From assembly GCA_009843625.1 (NCBI GenBank), contig VYDD01000109.1, positions 1-8,277 of the forward strand: DNA of 8,277 nt, read 5' to 3'. Under the pieces are notes generated by a model, which saw only the letters and a program-made list of their open reading frames with translations, searched no databases and had not been told where the DNA came from. Shown one piece after another: positions 1-5,634 of the stretch; positions within the stretch are counted from its first letter, which is position 1, and every line of letters begins with the position of its first letter. The translations under genes and the position numbers were made by a program. The DNA is from Gammaproteobacteria bacterium. GTDB taxonomy: Bacteria > Gemmatimonadota > Gemmatimonadetes > Longimicrobiales > Gaopeijiaceae.

Positions 1-905
1 TCGTCGAACGGCGGGCCGGCGGCTACGTCATCGGCGACCTGCATCTGCCGCGGGTGCGGACCTACGACGAGGAAGGGCGGCTGGAGGCAGCCTTCGGCCG
101 GTTCGGAGACGCTCCCTTCGAGTTTCAGCGGATCAGGGCGGTGGCGGAAGCACCTTCAGGGAGGATCGTGGTCGCGGGTTCCCGTTCGTTCCATCTCACC
201 TATCTGACCCGTGCCCTCGCTCCCGATACCATGGTCGCGTTGCCGACGGCTGCCATGGATGTCCTTGCCCTCGGATCCGACTTGCTTGTGCGGATGAATA
301 CGGGAGACCCTGAGGAACGCCGCTTCGGCCATCCACCGCTCCTTCACCGCGTGATCCCGCCGGAGTTGGTGTGGAGCAGCTACGAACTCCCCTTCTCCCC
401 CTTCGAGAGACCCTATTGGGGCTCATTCTCGAATTTCCCGATCGCGGTGAGCGGTGACTCGATCTTTGTCATGTCCGGGGTCAGGTATCCGATTACGGTT
501 CTCGACGGGGCGGGCGAGACCGTGGGCACGTTCGGAACCCCCTCCGCTTCGTTCCGACCGATTGAGGTATTGGAATCGGGCATGTTGGCCGATCTCGGAA
601 GCTACGGCACCACGCTGCCCGGGCTTCTCGCAAGCTTCGACATCATTCACCGCATGGACGCGGTCGGCCGGCACTTGATCCTCACCCAAGCCAGGCACAA
701 CCCCGAGCGGGCAATGCCTCCCTTTGAGATCGTGCACACGTCGCTAGAGGTCTACGACCGGCACAGCGGCGTAAAGCTCTATGAAGATGTGCCGCTTCCG
801 GAGGGATCCAGGGTGCTGGGCGGAGGCCGGTTTCTGTACCTCCTGCTTGATGAGCACTTCCCGCCCTGGCGGATCGCGAAGCTGCGGCTGTTGACGGACG
901 AATGA
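1..905 (+). CDS. 6-bladed beta-propeller protein, 5'-truncated by window edge
   Basis: The reading frame is open from base 3 to the TGA at 903-905, so the true start lies upstream of the window. The GTG at 54 is an internal Val: the codons before it (VERRAGGYVIGDLHLPR) match residues 64-80 of the next gene (VERRDGGFVIGDRFLPR). The protein is a clear paralogue of its downstream neighbour over its whole visible length, sharing the blade motifs LEAAFGRFGD-P-EF, GDS-----G--YP-T-L-G-G, EVYDRH/EAYDRH and LPEGS-VLGGGR, and ending in PPWRIAK. By family resemblance it is a 6-bladed beta-propeller of the kind common as exported lipoproteins in Gemmatimonadota; its signal peptide would be outside the window. 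No enzymatic motif is visible and its ligand is unknown. Its stop overlaps the next start (ATGA), suggesting one transcript and translational coupling. Confidence 0.85.
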   Translation, partial: VERRAGGYVIGDLHLPRVRTYDEEGRLEAAFGRFGDAPFEFQRIRAVAEAPSGRIVVAGSRSFHLTYLTRALAPDTMVALPTAAMDVLALGSDLLVRMNTGDPEERRFGHPPLLHRVIPPELVWSSYELPFSPFERPYWGSFSNFPIAVSGDSIFVMSGVRYPITVLDGAGETVGTFGTPSASFRPIEVLESGMLADLGSYGTTLPGLLASFDIIHRMDAVGRHLILTQARHNPERAMPPFEIVHTSLEVYDRHSGVKLYEDVPLPEGSRVLGGGRFLYLLLDEHFPPWRIAKLRLLTDE

Positions 906-2002
906 CGCGAGTCGGTCTCTCGTCCCGCCGACAGGCGGTCGTGGCTCTCGTCCTGCTGCTCCCCGTCGTCTCCTGTGAGAGCCAGCGGCCCGAGGTGCCC
1001 TCGCCGGCCTTCGAAGAAGTCTTCGAGTTGGTGGAGGTCATCGAGTTGGGAGAGGATCCGTCCGATTCCATTGCGGACCTGGGCGAGTTTGTCGAGAGGC
1101 GGGACGGCGGTTTCGTGATCGGAGACCGGTTTCTGCCGCGGGTTCGGACCTACCGCGAGGACGGTTCGCTGGAAGCCGCGTTCGGGCGCTTCGGCGACGG
1201 ACCGTGGGAATTCCGAAGGATTCGGAGCGTAGCGGAGCTTGCGGACGGCCGCATCGTCGTGACAGGCGCACAGAGTGGGGCGCTCACGTTCCTTGCTCCG
1301 GATCTGACACCTCACAGCATGTTGCTGGTCGAGAACTATGTGCCGGGAACGGTTCTCCCTATTGGGCCTGACATCGTGTTCGGCGGGGTTGGACGGGATA
1401 TGTACGCAGCCGACATGGACGGTCTCTATCATCGGCTGGTCGACGGCACCGTAACCTGGAGCAGTTGGAACACGCTGGCTGCCAGCATGCCGTATTGGAA
1501 TGGTCTGGGACGAGTGCACGCTGCGGTCGGCGGGGACTCCGTGTACGCGATGGCGGGCCTCCTGTACCCCGCGACCATCCTGAACGGCACCGGCGATTCG
1601 GTCGGAACCATCGGGACGCCGCCGGCAGGATTCCGCAGGGTACCAGAGCTTGAGCCGGGCGCGCTCGCCTTCACCGCCGCACAGGGAATGGGGGCTCAAG
1701 CTGGCGATCGGATCAAACGGTTGATCGAGAGCTTTGACCTCGTCACGAGCATGGATGTTGTGGACGGCAACCGCCTGGTGTTCACGGTCGGCAAGCTGGA
1801 CCCGGCCAAGCCCTGGATTCCGTTCGAGCAACTAGACGTGTCCGTGGAGGCCTACGATCGCCATACGGGGCAGAAGCTCTTTGAGAACGCGCGATTGCCG
1901 GAGGGCTCGAAGGTGCTGGGCGGGGGCAGGTACCTCCATGTGTTGCTTAGTCCGCGCATACCCCCGTGGCGCATCGCCAAGTACAAGCTCGAACCTCTAT
2001 AG
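902..2002 (+). CDS. 6-bladed beta-propeller lipoprotein, tandem paralogue
   Basis: A complete gene of 366 residues. The start is the ATG of an ATGA overlap with the preceding paralogue; no strong Shine-Dalgarno is visible (GACGGACGA), so reinitiation by coupled ribosomes is likely. Residues 1-25 form a lipoprotein signal peptide: a basic n-region with two Arg, a Val/Leu-rich core, and lipobox VVSC with Cys25 as the predicted lipidated residue. This places the mature protein in the periplasm or at the outer membrane. From about residue 40 there are repeated beta-rich blades: DGGFVIGDRFLPRVRTY (68-84), the family signature GRFGDGPWEF (95-104), DGRIVV (115-120), and a closing blade EAYDRHTGQKLFENA with LPEGSKVLGGGR. 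It ends PPWRIAKYKLEPL. Such propellers usually bind rather than catalyse; the function is unknown. The two copies have drifted well apart in sequence, so the duplication is old. Confidence 0.88.
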   Translation: MTRVGLSSRRQAVVALVLLLPVVSCESQRPEVPSPAFEEVFELVEVIELGEDPSDSIADLGEFVERRDGGFVIGDRFLPRVRTYREDGSLEAAFGRFGDGPWEFRRIRSVAELADGRIVVTGAQSGALTFLAPDLTPHSMLLVENYVPGTVLPIGPDIVFGGVGRDMYAADMDGLYHRLVDGTVTWSSWNTLAASMPYWNGLGRVHAAVGGDSVYAMAGLLYPATILNGTGDSVGTIGTPPAGFRRVPELEPGALAFTAAQGMGAQAGDRIKRLIESFDLVTSMDVVDGNRLVFTVGKLDPAKPWIPFEQLDVSVEAYDRHTGQKLFENARLPEGSKVLGGGRYLHVLLSPRIPPWRIAKYKLEPL

Positions 2003-2052
2003 TCCCTGCCGCTCGGACTCGTTAGGCCGTCCCACCTGTCGACATTCCGAGA

Positions 2053-2679
2053 CTATCCGGCAAGCGGAATGCGAAAGGCTCCGACGAGCGAGATGGTGCG
2101 GTTGCGGCCGGTCGGTGCGTTGTCGCCGGCGAAGATCTCGGTCAAGCCCTCGGTGGCCAGCACCGTGACGCCGAAGAGGCCGACGTTGACGCCCGCTCCG
2201 GCGGTAATCCCGTAGTCGGTGTTCGTCTCGACTCTCATGTCGGCGCAGCTCTGTTCCCTGGACATGTCGATCCCTTCGACGGACACGTCGATGGCCACGT
2301 TGCATCTCATGTCGCGCCCCACGCTCGCGCCGGCGAGGAAGTGGAAGTCGCCGCCGATCTCGAGCAGACCACGCAGCACGAGATAGTCGATCTCGATGTT
2401 CAACTGCCCAGCCGCGCCGCCCTCGCTGAACTCCGACCCGGCGCCCTTCTCGATGTAGCCGCCTTCCACCCGCAGGCCGACCATGTCGATCACCCGCAGG
2501 GAGAATCCTGCCGCGGCATTTCGTCCGATGCGGCTCTCCGTGGCTTCCTCATCGGTTGCGAGGCCCATGGTCGCTCCGGCTCCCAGGATGAAGTCGGTGG
2601 TTCTCCCCTGCGCCTGGGTGTCGTCGGCGGCGACCGCCAGCAGGAATGCGCAAAGAACGAGGGCGAGCGGCTGTCTCAT
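2053..2679 (-). CDS. outer-membrane beta-barrel protein (PorT/OMP_b-brl-like)
   Basis: 208 residues. The ATG at 2679 is preceded by GGGAG seven bases upstream (2691-2687), and that ribosome site overlaps the stop codon of the preceding gene, which favours coupled translation. Residues 1-24 are a Sec signal peptide ending TQAQ. The mature part has short alternating hydrophobic strands typical of a small 8-stranded barrel: FILGAGATMGLAT, AAGFSLRVIDMVGLRVEGGYIEKGA (residues 56-80, similar to the strand-turn of PorT-like barrels), LNIEIDYLVLRGLLEIG, FHFLAGASVGRDM and YGITAGAGVNVGLF, closing with TISLVGAFRIPLAG. Cys126 and Cys145 sit in one probable loop and could form a disulfide. The last residue is not aromatic, unlike many barrel proteins. 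It is the last gene of the repressor/peptidase operon, so it is probably made under the same control. A pore, adhesin or stress-porin role cannot be told apart from sequence. Confidence 0.75.
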   Translation of the reverse strand: MRQPLALVLCAFLLAVAADDTQAQGRTTDFILGAGATMGLATDEEATESRIGRNAAAGFSLRVIDMVGLRVEGGYIEKGAGSEFSEGGAAGQLNIEIDYLVLRGLLEIGGDFHFLAGASVGRDMRCNVAIDVSVEGIDMSREQSCADMRVETNTDYGITAGAGVNVGLFGVTVLATEGLTEIFAGDNAPTGRNRTISLVGAFRIPLAG

Positions 2680-2690
2680 GGTGGAACTCC

Positions 2691-3074
2691 CTACCCCGAC
2701 GATGAACCGAGTTCGACATGCACGCTGTACCAGTTGAAATTCTGACCGGCAGCGTCCAGCGTCACAGACTGCTTCGCCCCCGCCGCGAGGTCAACCCTGG
2801 GCGTCGGGCCGAGTTCGGTCCCGTTGGACAGGTGGATCTCAACGCGCACGTCGGTGACCGTCGCGCCGGTCGTGTTGGTTACGGTGCCGTTGAACCGCCG
2901 GCTTGATGCATCGTAGCTGATGACCAGGTCCACGCCGCGGCGGGTATCCGTCGCCGTCTGATCGGCGTTCCAACGGACGCCCGACTCGCCCGGTTCGGTG
3001 GAACTGCTTCTGCAGGCGGCCACCATGGCCAGGAGGGCGAGGGTCGCGGTACGGAAGGCTGTATGTCTAGTCAT
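2691..3074 (-). CDS. small FxLYD-like domain lipoprotein
   Basis: 127 residues. The ATG at 3074 lies 8 bp inside the end of the peptidase gene, with a strong AAGGAG (3086-3081) six bases before it. Residues 1-21 are a lipoprotein signal peptide with lipobox VAAC and Cys21. After a Ser-rich linker comes one small all-beta domain (about 47-125) with the core VTNTTGATVTDVRVEIHL followed by SNGTELGPTPRVDLAAG. The pattern (strand, V-N-T, then VRVE-HL, NG-E-LG, then a Gly turn) resembles the immunoglobulin-like FxLYD family. The same block occurs in the secreted protein at 4711-5454, with about 35 of 74 positions identical by eye. Its place between the peptidase and the barrel suggests an envelope partner of one of these. 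No catalytic residues are evident and the function is unknown. Confidence 0.8.
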   Translation of the reverse strand: MTRHTAFRTATLALLAMVAACRSSSTEPGESGVRWNADQTATDTRRGVDLVISYDASSRRFNGTVTNTTGATVTDVRVEIHLSNGTELGPTPRVDLAAGAKQSVTLDAAGQNFNWYSVHVELGSSSG

Positions 3075-4239
3075 GAGTCTCTCCTTCGTTTATGTCGTGT
3101 TGGTTGTTGTCCTTGTCGTGTTCGAGGCTCCTGGGAGACCTGTGCTCCCGCGGCTGCTCGTGTTCCTCCGATCGCGCGCCTTCGACGGTCTGCTGGTCCT
3201 CATGGGGCGCTTCCGGTGCGGGTGCCAGCGCCGGCGCCAACGACGGGGCGAGGATCAGAAGGCCCACCGCGCTCATTCGCCGCCAGGGTGACGCCGCCGC
3301 CGGGGGCGAACCGTGTCCGGCCATGAGCCTCCGAACGCGCCGCTCCAACTGTGAGCGACGCCTGCCGATGCACGGAACCGGAGTGCGCCGATCCCTCCCG
3401 ACCACCCATCCGGCCACCTCGGCCAGGCAACTCGCCATCGCGAAGCGGTCGTCGACCTGACTGGCCGCCCAGTCGTCGCACAGCTCTTCGGCGGCGAATC
3501 GAAGCTCGCGCACGGCAAGCCGGAAAAGCGGCTGGAAGAAGAAAACCGCCTGGAGGACGTTCAGGATGCCCAACCGGATCGGGTCGCGGCGCAGATGGTG
3601 CGCGACCTCGTGGCCCAGAAGTGCACGGAGCTCTTCTTCGTCCAGTTCATGGAGCGCGCGCACGGGCACGCAGATCTCGCGGCCGGTCCCTGCGCCCAGC
3701 GCGATGGCCGAGCCCAGATTGTCGCTTTCCGTTAGAAGGGGCGCGGGCGCCAGTGCCGCCTTGAGGCTGAGTGCGGCCAGCGCGCGCGAGGCCCGCGGGT
3801 CCATCACCGGCTCACGGTCGCCCAGGCGGTGCCGCAGTTTCCCCAATCGAAGCAGGTAGTAGGCGAGCAGTCCCCCGGCGAACACAACCCAAAGGGTGCC
3901 CGCGGAGTCGGCCCAGCCCGCCGGGAGCGCAATCTCGGCGCTGTGTGCTTCTTCGCCCGACGGCGAGAAGACGGACGCCACGCCGTCCCGGTGGCCTGAT
4001 TCGCCCTCGGAGTGACGCTCCTCCCCGGCGATGGCGGTGGGCATGGAGAGCCGCCAGACCGCGGAATCCCACGAGGTCAGGGAGTGGACCGTCGGAGTGA
4101 TCAGGCTGGCGGCGAGCGCCGTGTACCAGATCGTTTCCCTCAGCCGCGCACGCGTCCGGGGGAAGAGACGCAGGCCCAGCCAGGCGGCGCCGCACCAAAG
4201 CGTGCTGTGGATGAGGAACGTAAGCAGCCACGCCGTCAT
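3067..4239 (-). CDS. M56-family (BlaR1/MecR1-like) membrane metallopeptidase without a beta-lactam sensor domain
   Basis: 390 residues. The ATG overlaps the repressor stop (ATGA), with a GGGGGA ribosome site just upstream. Hydrophobic segments lie at about 3-25, 36-55, 114-131 and 321-342. The cytoplasmic zinc-protease domain lies between the last two, with HEVAHH at 210-215 (zinc ligands His210 and His214, catalytic Glu211) and AAEELCDDWAAS at 249-260 supplying the downstream Glu ligand. In BlaR1/MecR1 such a protease responds to an outside signal and inactivates the BlaI/MecI repressor encoded next door; the same role is inferred here. BlaR1 is about 585-600 residues because of its C-terminal penicillin-binding domain. 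That domain is absent: after the last membrane segment only about 48 hydrophilic residues remain, rich in Glu, Asp and His. The loop at 56-113 is also His/Glu-bearing (His76, His83, His99). The signal sensed is therefore unlikely to be a covalently bound beta-lactam. Confidence 0.9.
   Translation of the reverse strand: MTAWLLTFLIHSTLWCGAAWLGLRLFPRTRARLRETIWYTALAASLITPTVHSLTSWDSAVWRLSMPTAIAGEERHSEGESGHRDGVASVFSPSGEEAHSAEIALPAGWADSAGTLWVVFAGGLLAYYLLRLGKLRHRLGDREPVMDPRASRALAALSLKAALAPAPLLTESDNLGSAIALGAGTGREICVPVRALHELDEEELRALLGHEVAHHLRRDPIRLGILNVLQAVFFFQPLFRLAVRELRFAAEELCDDWAASQVDDRFAMASCLAEVAGWVVGRDRRTPVPCIGRRRSQLERRVRRLMAGHGSPPAAASPWRRMSAVGLLILAPSLAPALAPAPEAPHEDQQTVEGARSEEHEQPREHRSPRSLEHDKDNNQHDINEGETHD
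3081..3086 (-). promoter_or_regulatory. Shine-Dalgarno AAGGAG inside the peptidase gene
   Basis: A perfect AAGGAG on the minus strand, six bases before the ATG at 3074 and inside the last codons of the M56 peptidase gene. It supports the 8-bp overlapping start of the lipoprotein gene and lets that gene be translated at its own rate. Confidence 0.7.
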
Positions 4240-4622
4240 TTCGATTCCCCCTTCCGCTTGCTGGACACCATCGCTCTCAGATCGTCCAGGTCGTCCGGGT
4301 CGATCTCGCCGGACCGGACCAGATGGTTGACCAGTGCCGTGCTGTCACCGGAGAACAACCGCGTCACGAGATCGCCCACCATGCTCCTGCGGACATCCGC
4401 CTCGGCGATCGCGGGCCGGTAGATGAACTGCCGTCCCTTCGTTCGATGCTCCACGCACCCGTACTCCTCCAGCTTGCGCAGCATCGTCTTGATCGTGGTG
4501 ACGGCGAGGCGCCGCTCTTCGAAGAGCGCTTGGTGAACCTCGATGGCGGGGGCTTCGCCGCGCTCCCAGAGCACACGCATGATGGCGAGCTGCAGGTCCC
4601 CCAGTTGCCGCTTCCGCTTCAT
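4236..4622 (-). CDS. BlaI/MecI/CopY-family transcriptional repressor
   Basis: 128 residues from the ATG at 4622, which sits six bases after GGGGAG (4634-4629). A GTG at 4625 is also in frame but only three bases from that site, so ATG is preferred. Residues 6-72 form the winged helix: LGDLQLAIMRVLWERG (helix 1), IEVHQALF (helix 2), recognition helix around LAVTTIKTMLRKLEEYG (39-55), and wing CVEHRTKGRQFIYRP. The C-terminal half (about 73-120) is the helical dimerisation part, with ALVNHLV and DPDDLDDLRAMV matching the layout of MecI. At the position of the staphylococcal Asn-Phe cleavage bond I read His100-Leu101, so the peptidase may cut elsewhere. The gene is first in an operon with the M56 peptidase. 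Tandem dyads 32-62 bases upstream (4654-4684) indicate autoregulation. CopY-type metal repression is an alternative, but the C-terminal CxC metal motif of CopY is absent. Confidence 0.92.
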   Translation of the reverse strand: MKRKRQLGDLQLAIMRVLWERGEAPAIEVHQALFEERRLAVTTIKTMLRKLEEYGCVEHRTKGRQFIYRPAIAEADVRRSMVGDLVTRLFSGDSTALVNHLVRSGEIDPDDLDDLRAMVSSKRKGESK

Positions 4623-4653
4623 CACTCGCTCCCCGTAGATGTGGATCCGGGAC

Positions 4654-4684
4654 GATTACCGAGGTAGTTACTACTGGAGTAGTC
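4654..4684 (-). promoter_or_regulatory. Tandem BlaI/MecI-type operators before the repressor operon
   Basis: Two 16-bp units sharing one base, given here as + strand sequence. The unit at 4669-4684 is TACTAC-TGGA-GTAGTC and contains a perfect 6-bp inverted repeat (ACTACT/AGTAGT, 4670-4675 and 4678-4683). The unit at 4654-4669 is GATTAC-CGAG-GTAGTT, one mismatch from the same ACTAC-N4-GTAGT form. Arm sequence and the 4-base spacing agree with mec-type operators as I remember them. They lie in the 88-bp gap between the secreted-protein gene and the repressor start, the expected place for an autoregulatory operator. I see no convincing -35/-10 pair by eye. Confidence 0.8.
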
Positions 4685-4710
4685 ACTCACGGGTTCCTTT
4701 AGCCGATCCC

Positions 4711-5454
4711 TTACCTCGACCTGGCCGCGAGGTCGCTCCGAAACGCATGCATTTCCCCACGCAGGATCTGGAGCTGGTTGTATACCGGCCGGTAGGCCGC
4801 GCCGCGCGGCCGGGCGGCCTCGCCACCTCCGTGTTCGCCGCGCCCTTCGCGCCCGCCATGCTCGCCGGCGCCTTCGCCACCCTCTTCCCCACCTGCGCCG
4901 TGACCATCTTCGACGCCGGCTTCGGGGTGACTGACCCACGCGCTGAACTCGTTCCCGAAGGCTCCCAGTTCCACGGGGACGGTCTCGCCCGGACTGACAT
5001 CGATACGCCTGGTCGGACCGAGCTCCGTGCCGTTGTCCAGATGGACCTCAACGCGCACTTGCGGGAGAGTCCGCGCGGTGCTGTTCGTTACCGAGCCGAC
5101 GAAGACCTGCGTCGCCGGGTCGAACTCGAGAACCAGGCGGGCCCCGTTCGCGAAGAGCTTGTCCTGTTTCGTCATCTTCGGGAGGTAGGTCCCCTCGCCA
5201 CCTTGGCGGCTCTCGCGCCGGTTGGCTTGCGGGCTGGACGCGTAAACGGAGAGACCCGCCCTCACGCGCATTTCGCGGAGGTCGGCGCGCGCCTGTTTCA
5301 CGAGTTCGTAGAGATTGTCCGCGTCCGCGCTCTCCTGTGCCGGCTGTTGCTCTTGCAAACCGGGTGCCAGAGCTTCCCCGCCGTCCGCGGGCGCAGTGGA
5401 GCCGGCTCCGGCCATGCCGAGCACCATCAGGAACATCAGTGGGATCTTCATCAT
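4711..5454 (-). CDS. secreted FxLYD-like domain protein with Gly/Glu/His-rich region
   Basis: 247 residues from the ATG at 5454; AAGGAG (5464-5459) lies four bases before it and seven before a second ATG at 5451, so either is possible. The frame stays open upstream to 5493, but that extension would place the ribosome site inside the gene. Residues 1 to about 20 are a Sec signal peptide without a lipobox Cys, so the product is exported. Next come a charged, probably helical stretch (about 44-66), then the FxLYD-like beta domain (about 104-178) with VTNSTARTLPQVRVEVHL and DNGTELGPTRRIDVSPG, closely related to the lipoprotein at 2691-3074. A low-complexity Gly/Glu/His tract follows (180-213), then a short amphipathic end containing YNQLQILRGEMHAF. 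Tandem operator-like dyads 55-86 bases upstream suggest control by the BlaI-type repressor. Function unknown; an envelope scaffold or metal-buffering protein is possible. Confidence 0.78.
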   Translation of the reverse strand: MMKIPLMFLMVLGMAGAGSTAPADGGEALAPGLQEQQPAQESADADNLYELVKQARADLREMRVRAGLSVYASSPQANRRESRQGGEGTYLPKMTKQDKLFANGARLVLEFDPATQVFVGSVTNSTARTLPQVRVEVHLDNGTELGPTRRIDVSPGETVPVELGAFGNEFSAWVSHPEAGVEDGHGAGGEEGGEGAGEHGGREGRGEHGGGEAARPRGAAYRPVYNQLQILRGEMHAFRSDLAARSR

Positions 5455-5508
5455 CGTTCTCCTTCGGAGTTGGGTAGAGACCCGTGGCGCCATGTGCGCT
5501 ACCGGTAC

Positions 5509-5540
5509 GACTACCGCACTAGTTGACGACCGTAGTAGTC
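5509..5540 (-). promoter_or_regulatory. Second tandem operator pair, before the secreted FxLYD-like gene
   Basis: Two directly abutting 16-bp units, read on the + strand: GACTAC-CGCA-CTAGTT (5509-5524) and GACGAC-CGTA-GTAGTC (5525-5540). Each is one mismatch from ACTAC-N4-GTAGT. The outer arms CGACTAC (5508-5514) and GTAGTCG (5535-5541) also form a perfect 7-bp inverted repeat. Matching spacing and arrangement to the sites before the repressor gene suggest that the same protein binds both. They lie 55-86 bases before the ATG at 5454. Confidence 0.7.
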
Positions 5541-5566
5541 GCCACGACTCGCAAAGGTTCCGCGAT

Positions 5567-5603
5567 GGAAAAGGGGGGCCCCCGGGTCGCGAGAAAGCCC
5601 GGG
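5567..5603 (-). terminator. Possible terminator after the regulatory-domain protein gene
   Basis: Downstream of the stop at 5635, the minus strand can form a 6-bp all-GC stem (CCCGGG 5603-5598 with CCCGGG 5586-5581) around an 11-base loop. It is followed by a GC-rich run and only four T residues (5572-5569). The T tract is short and displaced from the stem, so this is a weak candidate. It would separate the 5635-7822 unit from the operator-controlled gene. Confidence 0.35.
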
Positions 5604-5634
5604 CAGTTTGCGGATCGAGGACCCGCCGCGCGGA

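Noticed and set aside
779..1831. Long minus-strand open frame (350 codons) opposite the second propeller gene
   Set aside because: It has no signal, domain or conserved pattern and mirrors a gene with a clear lipobox and paralogue; long antisense frames are expected in high-GC coding DNA.
2012..2051. Inverted repeat CTCGGA/TCCGAG in the gap between the convergent genes, as a possible bidirectional terminator
   Set aside because: The arms are only 6 bp with a 28-base spacer and no T tract on either strand; it could easily be chance.
3093..3122. Direct repeat TGTCGTGTT (3093-3101 and 3114-3122) near the end of the peptidase gene
   Set aside because: It follows from the low-complexity EHDKDNNQHD tail and shows no site-like symmetry or further copies.
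5455..5493. Upstream start of the secreted FxLYD-like gene at 5493
   Set aside because: The added residues contain the AAGGAG ribosome site and spoil the start of the signal peptide.
4639..5526. Long plus-strand open frame (295 codons) opposite the secreted FxLYD-like gene
   Set aside because: The minus-strand frame has a strong AAGGAG, a signal peptide and a domain shared with another gene in the window; the plus frame has none of these and runs across both operator clusters.
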